Positions 49,189 to 59,293 of a stretch of DNA of 64,000 nt are shown here, in pieces. Source of the stretch: Shimia sp. R9_2 (GTDB lineage: Bacteria > Pseudomonadota > Alphaproteobacteria > Rhodobacterales > Rhodobacteraceae). Below the pieces are notes generated by a model, which saw only the letters and a list, made by a program, of their open reading frames with translations, searched no databases and was not told where the DNA came from. Each line of letters opens with the position of its first letter. The first letter of the stretch is position 1. Location of the stretch: assembly GCF_017743735.1 (NCBI RefSeq), contig NZ_JAGHRO010000004.1, positions 1-64,000 on the forward strand. Direction: 5' to 3'. Position numbers and translations under genes: made by a program.

Positions 49189-49551
49189 ATGGAAAACGTT
49201 GTCCTCATCATCCACCTTCTTCTTGCTCTGGCGCTGATTGGCGTCGTTCTGATGCAGCGTTCCGAGGGCGGTGGCCTTGGCATGGGCGGCGGCGGCGGTG
49301 CCGTATCCGGCCGCGCAGCTGCAACCGCGCTGACACGTGTGACCTGGATCCTGGCGGGCGCGTTCATCTGTACTTCGATCGCCCTGACCGTGATCGCAGC
49401 GAAAAATTCCGCATCCAGCTCTGTGTTTGACCGTCTGGGCACCGAAGCCCCTGCGGCAGAGCAAACCGCGCCAACACTGCCGGGCGCTGGCGACTCGCTG
49501 CTGCCACCGTCTGAAGGCGACAACGCGCCGCTGGTGCCGCGCGCCGACTGA
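49189..49551 (+). CDS. secG: Preprotein translocase subunit SecG
   Basis: The 120-aa protein begins MENVVLIIHLLLALALIGVV and has two membrane segments (about 1-20 and 50-72) separated by a Gly-rich loop, EGGGLGMGGGGGAVSGRAAA, characteristic of SecG. It has an acidic, Pro-rich C-terminal tail as in other Rhodobacterales. It assists SecYEG protein export. A terminator follows at 49577, and pyrG lies downstream, a common pairing. Confidence 0.92.
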   Translation: MENVVLIIHLLLALALIGVVLMQRSEGGGLGMGGGGGAVSGRAAATALTRVTWILAGAFICTSIALTVIAAKNSASSSVFDRLGTEAPAAEQTAPTLPGAGDSLLPPSEGDNAPLVPRAD

Positions 49552-49576
49552 TCTCTGGCCCAAAGGGCTGGCTGAC

Positions 49577-49607
49577 GTGGCCCTCCTCTGGGGGCCACAA
49601 CTATTTT
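49577..49607 (+). terminator. Terminator after secG
   Basis: GTGGCCC (49577-49583) and GGGCCAC (49592-49598) pair around an 8-base loop, followed after AACTA by TTTTT. Placement 26 bases past the stop supports it. Confidence 0.75.
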
Positions 49608-49792
49608 TGCCCCCTGCGGGCACCACCATAGCTTGAGGCACGAAAGCCGACCGCAACAGCATCTTGCGGTCCGGTTGCCTTCTTGCTGCGAATCCTATAT
49701 AAATTAAGTCCCGTGATGCTGGGTCATTTGGCGGTGTGAATCGCCTCGGCTTGGGCGCTGCTAAATCGACAATCACGGGGGACGCCAGAGGC

Positions 49793-51436
49793 ATGGCTCG
49801 CTACATTTTCATTACGGGTGGGGTTGTTTCATCGCTGGGCAAAGGCCTGGCATCAGCCGCATTGGGCGCGCTTCTGCAAGCGCGGGGATACACAGTGCGT
49901 CTGCGCAAACTGGATCCCTATCTGAACGTTGATCCGGGCACCATGTCTCCGTTTGAACACGGCGAGGTCTTTGTGACCGACGATGGCGCGGAAACCGATC
50001 TCGACCTCGGCCACTACGAGCGTTTCACCGGCGTGCCTGCCCGCATGACCGATTCCGTCTCCTCCGGCCGCATCTACTCCAACGTGCTGGAGAAAGAGCG
50101 CCGTGGCGACTATCTGGGCAAAACCATTCAAGTCGTGCCGCACGTCACCAACGAGATCAAAGACTTCCTGCATGTGGGCGACGACGAAGTCGACTTCATG
50201 CTCTGTGAAATCGGCGGCACTGTGGGCGACATCGAAGGTCTGCCCTTCTTTGAAGCCATCCGCCAGTTTGCCCATGACAAACCCCGTGGCGATGCGATCT
50301 TCATGCACCTCACCCTGCTGCCCTATCTCGCAGCCTCCGGCGAGCTGAAGACCAAGCCAACCCAGCACTCCGTGAAAGAGCTGCAATCCATCGGTATCGC
50401 GCCTGACATTCTGGTCTGCCGCTCCGAGCAGCCAATCCCGGAAAAAGAGCGCGGCAAAATCGCCCTGTTCTGTAACGTGCGCAAAGAGGCCGTTGTACCA
50501 GCCTATGATCTGAAGTCGATCTATGAAGCGCCGCTGGCCTATCACCGTGAAGGTCTGGATCAGGCGGTTCTGGATGCCTTTGGCATCGCTCCGGCCCCAC
50601 GCCCTGACCTCTCTGTCTGGGAAGACGTCAACGACCGTCTGCACAACACCGACGGTCAGGTGAATGTGGCCATCGTTGGCAAATACACCCAGCTCGAAGA
50701 CGCCTATAAGTCGATCAAAGAAGCGCTCACCCACGGCGGCATGGCCAACCGTGTGAAAGTGAAGGTCAGCTGGGTCGACGCCGAGGTCTTTGACAAGGGT
50801 GACGCAGCCCCGCATCTGGAAGGCTATGATGCCATTCTGGTGCCCGGCGGCTTTGGCGAGCGCGGCACCGAAGGTAAGATCAAAGCAGCGCAATATGCGC
50901 GTGAGCACAAGATCCCCTACCTCGGCATCTGCCTCGGCATGCAGATGGCTGTGATCGAAGCGGCCCGCAACAAGGCTGGCATCGACACTGCGGGCTCCGA
51001 AGAGTTCGACCACGAAGCCGGTGGCAAGCGTTTTGAGCCGGTGGTCTACCACCTCAAGGAGTGGGTGCAGGGCAACGCCAAGGTCACCCGCAAGGCCTCT
51101 GACAACAAAGGCGGCACCATGCGCCTTGGCGCCTATGACGCGGCTCTCATCGAAGGCTCCAAGGTGGCCGAGGTCTACGGCAGCACCGCGATCGAAGAGC
51201 GTCACCGTCACCGCTATGAGGTCGACATCAAATACCGCGAACAGCTTGAGGCCTGTGGCCTACGCTTCTCCGGCATGAGTCCTGATGGCCGCCTGCCGGA
51301 AATCGTGGAATGGGAAGACCACCCATGGTTTATCGGCGTGCAGTTCCACCCGGAGCTGAAATCCAAGCCGTTTGATCCGCACCCCCTCTTCCGCGACTTT
51401 GTGCGCGCCGCCAAAGACAACTCGCGGCTGGTCTGA
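49793..51436 (+). CDS. pyrG: CTP synthase
   Basis: The 547-aa enzyme makes CTP from UTP, ATP and glutamine. The N-terminal amidoligase domain has [20 protein letters not shown] with the P-loop, and [20 protein letters not shown]. The C-terminal class I glutamine amidotransferase domain has [20 protein letters not shown] with the nucleophile Cys and [14 protein letters not shown] with His and Glu. The start at 49793 gives the standard length; the frame to 49736 is an upstream extension. It ends with a clear terminator. Confidence 0.97.
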   Translation: MARYIFITGGVVSSLGKGLASAALGALLQARGYTVRLRKLDPYLNVDPGTMSPFEHGEVFVTDDGAETDLDLGHYERFTGVPARMTDSVSSGRIYSNVLEKERRGDYLGKTIQVVPHVTNEIKDFLHVGDDEVDFMLCEIGGTVGDIEGLPFFEAIRQFAHDKPRGDAIFMHLTLLPYLAASGELKTKPTQHSVKELQSIGIAPDILVCRSEQPIPEKERGKIALFCNVRKEAVVPAYDLKSIYEAPLAYHREGLDQAVLDAFGIAPAPRPDLSVWEDVNDRLHNTDGQVNVAIVGKYTQLEDAYKSIKEALTHGGMANRVKVKVSWVDAEVFDKGDAAPHLEGYDAILVPGGFGERGTEGKIKAAQYAREHKIPYLGICLGMQMAVIEAARNKAGIDTAGSEEFDHEAGGKRFEPVVYHLKEWVQGNAKVTRKASDNKGGTMRLGAYDAALIEGSKVAEVYGSTAIEERHRHRYEVDIKYREQLEACGLRFSGMSPDGRLPEIVEWEDHPWFIGVQFHPELKSKPFDPHPLFRDFVRAAKDNSRLV

Positions 51437-51468
51437 TCACTGATCAAACATCAGACAAAACCAACACC

Positions 51469-51498
51469 AAGGGCATGACGCAGGTCATGCCCTTTTCT
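51469..51498 (+). terminator. Rho-independent terminator of pyrG
   Basis: AAGGGCATGAC (51469-51479) pairs perfectly with GTCATGCCCTT (51484-51494) around GCAG, followed by TTCTTTT. Confidence 0.9.
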
Positions 51499-51703
51499 TT
51501 TGGTGCGACGCGCAAATCCACGCAACGCGCGGTGCCGTAACCAATTTTCGGGCGCGATTTTCGCACCTCCGCGATACAGCCGCGATACCGACGCAATACC
51601 GACACGGGATTTCATGGTTAACGCCCCCCCGTTGCGCGATTGCGTTTGACCCCTTTGCCCGCGCGCAGTACCACCATGGGCGCAAGACAAAAGGGACCCG
51701 CCC

Positions 51704-52573
51704 ATGATCTACAAATCGGCGCAAGACTGGCTTGATGCGGCACAGAAAAAAGTGCTGCTCTTTGGCATGTCAGGTTTGGGAAAAACGCATATTTCCAACG
51801 CCCTGCGGGACAACGGCGACTGGTTCCACTACTCGGTCGATTATCGCATCGGCACCCGCTACATGGGCGAGCACATTGCCGACAACGCCAAGCGCGAGGC
51901 AATGAAAGTGCCCTTTCTGCGCGAGCTCCTGATGACGGATTCGATCTACATCGGCTCCAACATCACCTTCAACAACCTCGCGCCGCTCTCCACCTACCTT
52001 GGCAAACCGGGCAACCCGGACCAGGGCGGTCTGCCGTTTGCCGAATACATGGCGCGGCAGGAGCAACATCGCACGGCAGAGATTGCCGCATTGATGGATA
52101 CCAAACTCTTTATCAACCGCGCGCACGACCTCTATGGCTACAACCATTTTGTCTGCGACACCGGCGGCTCGATCTGCGAGGTGGTTGATCCTGAGGACCC
52201 CATAGACCCTGTGATGACCGCCCTCTCTGAGACCACATTGATGGTCTGGCTCAAAGGCTCTGAGGCCCATTCCGAGGCTCTGGTGAAGCGCTTTGATCGC
52301 GACCCTAAGCCCATGTATTATCAGCCGGAATTCCTTCTGTCCGCATGGAGCGACTATCTCGGCGAAACCGGCCAGATAGAAAGCAGCGTTGATCCTGACG
52401 CCTTCGTGCGCTGGACCTATGCCCGCGCGCTCGCGCATCGCCAGCCGCGCTATGCCGCTATGGCCAAATGGGGCATCACCATCACGCCTGAAAGCGTTGC
52501 AACCGTTGCCACAGCCGATGATTTCAATCATGTGATCGCCAGCGCCCTTGAGGACCAGGCCCGCGCCGCTTAA
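51704..52573 (+). CDS. P-loop ATPase of unknown role
   Basis: The 289-aa product has a Walker A, LFGMSGLGKTHISNALRDNG (about residues 19-38). YNHFVCDTGGSICEVVDPED follows near residue 146 and may hold Walker B or a catalytic acid. No membrane segments or signal peptide are visible. The protein is soluble and of the size of small nucleotide kinases or signal ATPases, but no specific family is recognised. The next gene, metA, starts 40 bases downstream in the same direction and could be co-transcribed. Confidence 0.78.
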   Translation: MIYKSAQDWLDAAQKKVLLFGMSGLGKTHISNALRDNGDWFHYSVDYRIGTRYMGEHIADNAKREAMKVPFLRELLMTDSIYIGSNITFNNLAPLSTYLGKPGNPDQGGLPFAEYMARQEQHRTAEIAALMDTKLFINRAHDLYGYNHFVCDTGGSICEVVDPEDPIDPVMTALSETTLMVWLKGSEAHSEALVKRFDRDPKPMYYQPEFLLSAWSDYLGETGQIESSVDPDAFVRWTYARALAHRQPRYAAMAKWGITITPESVATVATADDFNHVIASALEDQARAA

Positions 52574-52612
52574 GTATCGCCCTTCCTGACATTCAGAGTT
52601 TAAGAGACCCAC

Positions 52613-53557
52613 ATGCCTATCAAGATCCCCGCCGACCTACCCGCCTTTGACGTGCTCAAGCACGAAGGCGTTATGGTCATGGCCGAAGATCAAGCGGCCC
52701 GTCAGGACATCCGCCCCATGCGCATCGGGCTTCTGAACCTGATGCCCAAGAAGATTCAGACCGAAAACCAGTTCGCCCGCCTGATTGGTGCCACGCCGTT
52801 GCAGATCGAACTCTCGCTCATCCGCATGAGCGAGCACAAGACCCGCAACACCGCCGCCGAGCATATGGCAGAGTTTTACCGGCCTTTTCAGGATGTTAAA
52901 GCCAGCGGAGAGAAGTTTGACGGGCTAATCATCACCGGCGCGCCCATCGAGCATATGCCCTTTGATGATGTGACCTACTGGGAAGAGCTCTGCGAGGTCT
53001 TTGACTGGACCCGCACCCATGTGCACTCCACCTTCGGCGTCTGCTGGGGTGGCATGGCGATGATCAACTATTTCCACGGCGTCAAAAAACACCTGCTGGA
53101 CCACAAGGCCTTTGGCTGTTTCCGCCATCAGAATTTGGCCGAAGCTTCACCCTATCTGCGTGGTTTTTCAGACGATTGCGTGATCCCGGTCAGCCGCTGG
53201 ACCGAAATCCGTCAGGATGAAATCGACGCTCGGCCAGAGCTGAACACCCTGCTCTACAGCGCCGATGTCGGACCTTGTCTGGTGGAAGCTCCTGAAAGCC
53301 GAGATCTCTTTATTTTCAACCACTTCGAATACGACAGTGACACGTTGAAACAAGAGTATGACCGCGACGTAGCCGAGGGCACACCCATCAACGTGCCGAT
53401 GAATTACTACCCGGACGACAATCCCGCCAACCCGCCGCAGAACCGCTGGCGCAGCCACGCACATCTGCTTTATGGCAACTGGATTTCCGAGATTTATCAC
53501 ACCACGCCGTTTGACATGAGCCGCATCGGCCAGGAGATCACCGACCTGCGCGGCTAA
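52613..53557 (+). CDS. metA: Homoserine O-acyltransferase MetA, probably acetyl type
   Basis: The 314-aa enzyme activates homoserine for methionine synthesis. The catalytic Cys is in [16 protein letters not shown] (near residue 142), and His and Glu are in [17 protein letters not shown] (near 235-237). At the acyl-CoA-selecting position the sequence reads [13 protein letters not shown]. Glu after GAP-I is the residue linked with acetyl-CoA use in Bacillus-type enzymes, whereas succinyl-type enzymes have Gly. An acetyltransferase is therefore likelier, though annotation pipelines may call it succinyltransferase. Length is normal. Confidence 0.92.
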   Translation: MPIKIPADLPAFDVLKHEGVMVMAEDQAARQDIRPMRIGLLNLMPKKIQTENQFARLIGATPLQIELSLIRMSEHKTRNTAAEHMAEFYRPFQDVKASGEKFDGLIITGAPIEHMPFDDVTYWEELCEVFDWTRTHVHSTFGVCWGGMAMINYFHGVKKHLLDHKAFGCFRHQNLAEASPYLRGFSDDCVIPVSRWTEIRQDEIDARPELNTLLYSADVGPCLVEAPESRDLFIFNHFEYDSDTLKQEYDRDVAEGTPINVPMNYYPDDNPANPPQNRWRSHAHLLYGNWISEIYHTTPFDMSRIGQEITDLRG

Positions 53558-53679
53558 CCCCAGCGCAGCCTCCCGTTGCGTCACCCGCGCAATTGTGAAT
53601 CCCCTCATGCCCACAACTTTGGCTAGTCTGTGGGCAGGTGCTCAGAGCGATCTGAGCCTCTTTGACGGGAGAGAAAAAC

Positions 53680-54639
53680 ATGCTGCGGTGGATTGTCATA
53701 CTTTGTTTGATCACGATTTTGGTCGTGACAGCAACCACTTGGTGGAAGGTCCAGTCCCGCTTGAGAGCCGCACGAGAGAATTTCCCACCCGAAGGCGCCT
53801 TTGTGGAGGTCAGTGGTCACCCCGTGCATTACGTCGCGCGTGGCAACCCTGAAAACCCAACTGTGGTGCTGATCCACGGTGCCTCCGGAAACACCCATGA
53901 CTTCACCTTTGATTTTGTGGACCGCCTCACGGACCGCTATCACGTCCTTGTTTTTGATCGCCCCGGCATGGGCCACACCCCGCCGCTCGCGCGCAAAGGC
54001 GTCACGCTCATTGATCAGGCCAAGCTGCTGTCTTCTGCCACAAAGATGCTTGGGGCGGACAATCCGATTGTTGTCGGCCAAAGCTTTGGCGGGGCCGTCA
54101 CCATGGCCTGGGCCGTGCATCACCCCGACCACATCGCTGCCGCTGTGTCCATCGCGGGGGCAACCTACCCGTGGCAAGGCCCTCTGAACCCGCTCTATAA
54201 ACGCATCGCAAGCCCTTGGATTGGCCCAACAATCTCCCGCCTCATCTCAGCATGGGCCAGCGAGGAATACGTTGCGAAAAGCATCGCCGAGATCTTTGCC
54301 CCACAGGCCGCACCAGAGGGCTATGCAGAGGCCATTGCCGTGCCCCTGATCCTCCGTCCGCACTCCCTGATCGCCAATGCCCAGCAGCGCACCGACCTGC
54401 GCGAGGAGCTGCGCGAACTGGCACCACAGTACAAGAACCTTAGCCTGCCGGTAGAGATCGTGCATGGCGACGCCGACACCATCGTCGGCCTGACAGTGCA
54501 CTCCACCCGCATGGTCGAGGACATTTCAGGCGCGCATCTTGTCACTCTGGACGGTGTCGGGCATATGCCCCATCACACCAACCCCGACGAGATTGTCGCC
54601 GCCATCGACCGCGCCGCCACCCGCGCCGGATTGCACTAG
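53680..54639 (+). CDS. Membrane-anchored alpha/beta hydrolase
   Basis: The 319-aa protein has an N-terminal hydrophobic anchor ([20 protein letters not shown]) and an alpha/beta-hydrolase body. [14 protein letters not shown] forms the oxyanion region, [18 protein letters not shown] holds the nucleophile Ser in G-x-S-x-[10 protein letters not shown] the Asp and [13 protein letters not shown] the His. The substrate is unknown. ATG 53680 follows GGGAGAGAAAAAC and is favoured over the TTG at 53662. PPK2 follows after 40 bases in the same direction. Confidence 0.88.
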   Translation: MLRWIVILCLITILVVTATTWWKVQSRLRAARENFPPEGAFVEVSGHPVHYVARGNPENPTVVLIHGASGNTHDFTFDFVDRLTDRYHVLVFDRPGMGHTPPLARKGVTLIDQAKLLSSATKMLGADNPIVVGQSFGGAVTMAWAVHHPDHIAAAVSIAGATYPWQGPLNPLYKRIASPWIGPTISRLISAWASEEYVAKSIAEIFAPQAAPEGYAEAIAVPLILRPHSLIANAQQRTDLREELRELAPQYKNLSLPVEIVHGDADTIVGLTVHSTRMVEDISGAHLVTLDGVGHMPHHTNPDEIVAAIDRAATRAGLH

Positions 54640-54679
54640 GGCGCGATGCACCCCATATTGGGGAAAACGGAGATGTTTC

Positions 54680-55549
54680 ATGGACTTGCCATTTGACGGT
54701 GCCATCAGCGCGTATTTCAAAGACGAGGCCCCCAAGCCCATACGCGATGCCATCAAAGGGGCGGACAAGAATGACATTCTCAGCGAAAGCTACCCCCACA
54801 AAGAGCGCCTGAGCCGCAAAATCTACGAGGCAGAGCTGGAAGCGCTGCAAATCGAACTGGTCAAGATGCAGCATTGGGTCAAGGAGAGCGGCGCGCGCAT
54901 CGCTATGGTCTTTGAGGGGCGCGATGCTGCGGGCAAAGGCGGCACCATCAAACGCTTTCGCGAAAACCTGAACCCACGCGGCGCGCGGGTTGTCGCGCTC
55001 TCCAAACCCACTGAAGCGGAGCAATCCCAGTGGTATTTTCAGCGCTATATCAATCACCTACCCTCCGGCGGCGAGATCACATTCTTTGACCGCAGCTGGT
55101 ACAACCGTGGCGTGGTCGAGAAGGTCTTTGGCTTTACCGAAGACGCAGATCGTGAACGGTTCTTTCAGCAAACCCCGGCCTTTGAGCAGGCGCTTGTGGA
55201 TGACGGTGTGCATCTTTTCAAGTTCTGGCTCAACGTCGGCCGCGCAGAGCAGCTCCGCCGCTTTCTGGAGCGCGAAAAAGACCCGCTCAAGCAATGGAAA
55301 CTCAGCTGGATCGATGTTGAAGGCCTCAAACGCTGGGATGCCTATACCAGCGCCATTGAGGAGACGCTCACCCGCTGCCACGGCCTGCACACGCCGTGGA
55401 CCGTGATCCGCTCTGATGACAAGCGCCGCGCGCGCCTCAGCGCCATCCGCACGGTTCTGCACGCCTTACCTTACGAAAGGAAAGACACGCAAGCTATTGG
55501 GAAGGTTGATACATCTGTGTGCGGCGGACCGGATATCTGGGATGCCTAA
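54680..55549 (+). CDS. ppk2: Polyphosphate kinase 2 family protein
   Basis: The 289-aa enzyme moves phosphate between polyphosphate and nucleotides. Motifs are Walker [17 protein letters not shown], the [20 protein letters not shown] segment with Walker B, and a lid segment with [19 protein letters not shown]. The GKGG form and single-domain length fit class I PPK2, which phosphorylates nucleoside diphosphates. The start at 54680 follows CGGAGATGTTTC; the frame to 54539 is a shadow of the hydrolase gene. Its last 8 bases overlap the TetR gene. Confidence 0.92.
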   Translation: MDLPFDGAISAYFKDEAPKPIRDAIKGADKNDILSESYPHKERLSRKIYEAELEALQIELVKMQHWVKESGARIAMVFEGRDAAGKGGTIKRFRENLNPRGARVVALSKPTEAEQSQWYFQRYINHLPSGGEITFFDRSWYNRGVVEKVFGFTEDADRERFFQQTPAFEQALVDDGVHLFKFWLNVGRAEQLRRFLEREKDPLKQWKLSWIDVEGLKRWDAYTSAIEETLTRCHGLHTPWTVIRSDDKRRARLSAIRTVLHALPYERKDTQAIGKVDTSVCGGPDIWDA

Positions 55550-56159
55550 ACGCGGATACCACCACGGCAACCTGCGCCAGGCGCTGGTTGAAGCAGCCCT
55601 GAGTCTCATCGAGGCAAAAGGCCCCACAGGCTTCACCCTGTCTGAGGCGGCCAAAACTGCAGGCGTCACACCAGCGGCGGTCTATCGCCATTTTGAAGGC
55701 CGCGAAGACCTGATCGCAGAGGCCGCCCGCCAAGGCTATGAGATCTTTGCCGACCTCATGCAATTCGCCTTTGATAAGGGACAGCCATCCGCCCTCGCCT
55801 CTTTTGAGGCCACCGGACGGGCCTATCTCGCCTTTGCCCGCAAGTATCCCGGCCACTACATCGCCATGTTTGAAAGCGGCATTTCTGTCAACCGCACGCC
55901 AGAGCTCGCCGCAGTCGCGACCCGCGCCCGCGGCGTTATGGAACACGCCGCCGCAGAGCTCTCCAAACATATCCCACCGGAAAAACGCCCACCGGCCAGC
56001 ATGTTCTCCGCCCATGTCTGGGCCATGAGCCACGGCGTCGTCGAACTCTACGCACGCAACTCCCCCGGCACCCAGAGCCCCTTCGCGCCGGAAGACCTTT
56101 TGGAAAGCGGCATCGGCGTCTACCTGCGCGGCCTGGGATTGATCGACAAGGATCTATGA
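55542..56159 (+). CDS. TetR/AcrR-family regulator
   Basis: The 205-aa regulator has an N-terminal helix-turn-helix (residues 9-55, [20 protein letters not shown] followed by HFEGREDLI) and a helical ligand-binding part of the TetR_C WHG-like type ([20 protein letters not shown]). Its ATG overlaps the end of ppk2 by 8 bases, so it is probably translated from the ppk2 transcript and may control that operon. The ligand is unknown. Confidence 0.9.
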   Translation: MPKRGYHHGNLRQALVEAALSLIEAKGPTGFTLSEAAKTAGVTPAAVYRHFEGREDLIAEAARQGYEIFADLMQFAFDKGQPSALASFEATGRAYLAFARKYPGHYIAMFESGISVNRTPELAAVATRARGVMEHAAAELSKHIPPEKRPPASMFSAHVWAMSHGVVELYARNSPGTQSPFAPEDLLESGIGVYLRGLGLIDKDL

Positions 56160-56165
56160 GCCGCA

Positions 56166-56927
56166 ATGGATATTTTCACCATATTTCGCGGTGAGTTAAC
56201 CTATCCGGATGGCTTCGCCTCCATGGTGAAACGCGCGCCCCAGCAACGTGCCGAATACCACGGGATGCAGGCGCTTCTGGAAGAGATCAGCCACGGTGGC
56301 CTTGAGCAGCTCAAAGACCAAACCGTGCCGCCCACCGAAAATCTGGATATCAAAAACCTCGCTTCGGCAGCGGAGAAATTTCAGAACATTCAAACAGAAT
56401 TCTCAGGGCGCCCCCAGCTGCTTGCTCTGCATGCGCTGGTCATCGCGGGCTCTCGACGCCGCAACACGCCGCAGATTGCGCAGGATCTGTTTCAGAAGTG
56501 TTGGCAAGATCACTCCAGATTCCTTTTGGAAGAGCTGGACATGCGTTGGAAGCTCTCTGCCCTCCAGACCTTTCGCGACCTGGGAACAACCGAGGCACAG
56601 AGGCGATGCGCCGGAGAACTCATCATATTTTTCAATATGATGAAGCTCTATGAAACCGAACGCCTCTATAGCGGCGCCTCCGCTGAGACTGCTTTTGACC
56701 CGAAAAATCGCACAGGTAAAAAGCTCCCTCTCAAACTCACGCCCTATTCGCTGGTGCATGGAGATTTGGATCGCAATCTTCTGGGCATGCTGTGGCTCTC
56801 TGCAGAAGAAGACCCTGTGCTCGCGCCGCTGGCCTGTCATCTGCTTACAGAAGTAAACCGCGATAAACGCAATATCTTCAGGCGCCTACGGCTGATGCGC
56901 CGCGTGCTGAAGCGGCGTCGGAAATAG
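56166..56927 (+). CDS. Hypothetical protein, 253 aa
   Basis: I do not recognise the family. The product is soluble and helical, starts MDIFTIFRGELTYPDGFASM and ends in a basic stretch (RRLRLMRRVLKRRRK) that could bind nucleic acid or membrane. It begins 6 bases after the TetR gene stop and is likely co-transcribed with ppk2 and tetR. It converges with the cytochrome cluster, with only 25 bases between stops. Confidence 0.65.
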   Translation: MDIFTIFRGELTYPDGFASMVKRAPQQRAEYHGMQALLEEISHGGLEQLKDQTVPPTENLDIKNLASAAEKFQNIQTEFSGRPQLLALHALVIAGSRRRNTPQIAQDLFQKCWQDHSRFLLEELDMRWKLSALQTFRDLGTTEAQRRCAGELIIFFNMMKLYETERLYSGASAETAFDPKNRTGKKLPLKLTPYSLVHGDLDRNLLGMLWLSAEEDPVLAPLACHLLTEVNRDKRNIFRRLRLMRRVLKRRRK

Positions 56928-56952
56928 CCCCCTCCAAGGCGCTTCGCCCGCG

Positions 56953-57444
56953 TCACTGATACGCAAGCGCCACCCAGATATGCACCCCGACCAGTGGGAA
57001 AAGCGCGGCTGACAGGCCGATATGGCAAAACAGCCAAACGAGATACATCCAATTCTTGCGATACCCAAGCACCGTGCGATTGAACACGCCGGTCACAGCG
57101 ATCAAAAAGAACACCGTGCTCACCCCCGTCATCCAGACATGCCCGAAACGCACCGCGTGCAAAGCAAAAACAAAGGTCGCCGCCACACCGACCCAGCGGT
57201 GGATGGTCAGGTTTTGCCGCATATGGCTGTTGTCTTTGCGCACACGTTTGGCAAACAGCACCCATTGATAGCCCAGCAGCCCCAGCAGCAAACACCCTGT
57301 CAGAACTTGCTGGCCAAAGCCTGAGAGAGGCGCAAGCAACCCCATCTTGATTTCAAAGAACAGAATGGTCGCAGCAAGGCTTAATCCCAAAACAGCCATC
57401 GCCGCATAGGGTACACGTTGCATGGTGGCGATCAAAATGCGCAT
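56953..57444 (-). CDS. b-type cytochrome-like membrane protein
   Basis: The 163-aa protein has about five membrane segments. Two of them carry paired histidines: IHRWVGVAATFVFALHAVRF (two His about 14 apart) and FCHIGLSAALFPLVGVHIWV (two His about 13 apart). Two helices with such pairs are the arrangement for two transmembrane b haems, as in ferric-reductase-like and small cytochrome b proteins. It overlaps the upstream DUF3365 haem-protein gene by 13 bases and is the last of three redox genes. It could pass electrons between the quinone pool and the periplasmic cytochromes. The haem assignment is inferred from the spacing. Confidence 0.7.
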   Translation of the reverse strand: MRILIATMQRVPYAAMAVLGLSLAATILFFEIKMGLLAPLSGFGQQVLTGCLLLGLLGYQWVLFAKRVRKDNSHMRQNLTIHRWVGVAATFVFALHAVRFGHVWMTGVSTVFFLIAVTGVFNRTVLGYRKNWMYLVWLFCHIGLSAALFPLVGVHIWVALAYQ

Positions 57445-58319
57445 GAGAGATCTCCTTCCATACTAGCCGCATTTGCAGCGCCAAATTGGGTTTCGCTCTC
57501 CTTGCTACGCTGACTGCGGAGCATGGTTTTGAGAATGCCATCAGAGACTTGCGATCGGACCTCGCCGACAAACACATTGGTCTCCGGCAGTTGATAGCTG
57601 TCTTTCGCGGGCCAGTGCGCTCCAACAACAGGCGCTTTCTCAAAGCCATCGGTTTTGGCCAGATAGGCGCTATATGTCCGCTCTACCGCAACAAACAGCG
57701 CCTCGATGGTGGTCCAGAACTCCTCTGTAGAGAGCTGCGCGGAGGGATAGGTCCAGGTGGTTGCCCCCATCACATCATCGAGCTGCCAGTCTGTTTTGGG
57801 GCTGTCCTTATGCTCATTGTGGCAACTGACGCATGGCGCGACCGAGGCCAAATCCGGATACATCGCCACTTGGCCGGCCAGATCGTCTTCTGAAAAAACC
57901 GGTGCGCGCGTCTGCTTGAGCTGCTCAAACGCACGCATCTGCGCATCGGAGAAGAGATTTGACGGATTGATCGGCGCATCAGACCCCAAATACAGCCCCA
58001 GGCGCGGTGGCAACGCCTCCAGTTGCGCCGCCGTTTCCCGCAAGAAGAGAGCAGGCAATGGCCCTTGCTCCATACCGGGTTCCCGCCACTCTTCACCAAA
58101 CTTGAGACCAGCGGCCATCCCCCCGCCCACGATACGTTTGGTGTAAATGCCCCGCGCCGCCGCATTGATGTGGTTGGCAACGGCAAACAGGTCGGTGACC
58201 GGGTGCTGACAGTCGCTGACCTTTTCGCCGCCGTCCCTCAAAGGTGGCGGTGCCGTGGCGAAGAGATAGATCGCCAGACAGGTAAAACCGCCAAGCAAAA
58301 CGATACGTAGCGTTGTCAT
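57432..58319 (-). CDS. DUF3365-type haem protein (Tll0287-like)
   Basis: The 295-aa protein has an N-terminal signal or anchor (LRIVLLGGFTCLAIYLFATA) and a periplasmic DUF3365-type domain. One c-type haem site lies in the typical wording VAPCVSCHNEHKDSPKTDWQ (near residues 160-179). DUF3365/Tll0287 domains bind haem with a PAS-like fold and may sense redox state or carry electrons. It overlaps the pentahaem gene by 4 bases and the b-type gene by 13, so the three are translationally coupled. The C-terminal 60 residues are of unknown type. Confidence 0.8.
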   Translation of the reverse strand: MTTLRIVLLGGFTCLAIYLFATAPPPLRDGGEKVSDCQHPVTDLFAVANHINAAARGIYTKRIVGGGMAAGLKFGEEWREPGMEQGPLPALFLRETAAQLEALPPRLGLYLGSDAPINPSNLFSDAQMRAFEQLKQTRAPVFSEDDLAGQVAMYPDLASVAPCVSCHNEHKDSPKTDWQLDDVMGATTWTYPSAQLSTEEFWTTIEALFVAVERTYSAYLAKTDGFEKAPVVGAHWPAKDSYQLPETNVFVGEVRSQVSDGILKTMLRSQRSKESETQFGAANAASMEGDLSCAF

Positions 58320-58990
58320 TCCGTCCTCGCTTCATAGAGTTTTTCCTCCCCATAAGGATCAGGCCCTCCCAGAAAATATTGCCTGATCACCTCTGCTGGT
58401 ATGGCCTCCGCGATGTGCAAAGGGGCCTTGAACGCATGGTTGCCATGGAAGTCGTGACAGCCCAGACAGCTCTCCCACTTCTTCTGCTCGATGAGTATTT
58501 CATGTTTTATATCAATAGGATCATTCTTAACCTTGATCCCCTCATGACAGGCCCGACACACACCCACAGCGCTGTGTACAACCTGTTCACTGTGCTCGGA
58601 ATGGCAGCCCAAACAGCTGCGCGCATCCACCATTTGCACCGCTTGCGCAAACCGTGGTTCCTGAAAACGATAGATTGGATGGCGCTCATTGGGGCGTGCA
58701 TGACAGGCCAAGCACGCCTTTGAGGTCACCTCTTGATATCCAAAATCCACAGCCGTGGCGCGCGATCCAAATGCGTAGTGTAACTGCGCCTGAATCTGTT
58801 GCCGGATACTCCCCGCGCTTTCCACATGGCAGGCGTCGCAGGCAACCTCCGCGTGATCTGAGATCAACGGCCCATGCGCCAGCACATGTTTGCTGTCCTG
58901 TGACAGCATCGCCAACCCGCCAAGCGCCACGGTTGGCACCGCAGCCATCAAGGCCAACAGGCGAACAACACGCACAGATGGAGACACCAT
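58316..58990 (-). CDS. Pentahaem c-type cytochrome
   Basis: The 224-aa protein has a signal or anchor at residues 8-28 (VRLLALMAAVPTVALGGLAM) and five CXXCH sites: CDACH, CLACH, CLGCH, CRACH and CLGCH. It lies in the periplasm and should be matured by the cytochrome c system. The motif spacing and single hydrophobic segment are consistent with a NapC/NrfH-like or free periplasmic multihaem carrier, but it does not match either closely. It is the first gene of the redox operon. A pseudoazurin gene starts 303 bases away on the other strand. Confidence 0.88.
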   Translation of the reverse strand: MVSPSVRVVRLLALMAAVPTVALGGLAMLSQDSKHVLAHGPLISDHAEVACDACHVESAGSIRQQIQAQLHYAFGSRATAVDFGYQEVTSKACLACHARPNERHPIYRFQEPRFAQAVQMVDARSCLGCHSEHSEQVVHSAVGVCRACHEGIKVKNDPIDIKHEILIEQKKWESCLGCHDFHGNHAFKAPLHIAEAIPAEVIRQYFLGGPDPYGEEKLYEARTE

Positions 58991-59293
58991 AACCCTCTCC
59001 GCAACACAAACAAACGTGGTTAAAGAGTCGTTAGAAATGGTTAATCAACCGTTAATTGTGAAAATCCTGAGCGACAACGGTGACTTACTCCCCTGTTGCG
59101 CAGAGGTATTCCACAGCCGCCTATGAAACGTGACAGAGACAAAATGTCGCCAAAACTGCCTCCCATTTGGGTTGAAGCTCCTGCCGCACAAAATTAACTC
59201 GTTAAACATAGCCATCAAGCGTTAGAGACGCTGCCAGCTAGAACTAGGGCCGCTTGCCAGTATGGCACCCAGCCAAAAACATGAGACATCGCT
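58991..59293. other. Shared control region of the cytochrome operon and pseudoazurin
   Basis: About 300 bases separate the divergent genes. It should carry both promoters. I see no perfect FNR/NnrR-type inverted repeat and no confident sigma-70 pair. GGTTAATCAACCGTTAAT near 59039-59056 is a partial palindromic stretch. Confidence 0.4.

Noticed and set aside
49853..51211. 452-codon minus-strand frame
   Set aside because: Antisense to pyrG and rich in Phe, Gly and Asp, as expected from reverse reading of a GC-rich gene.
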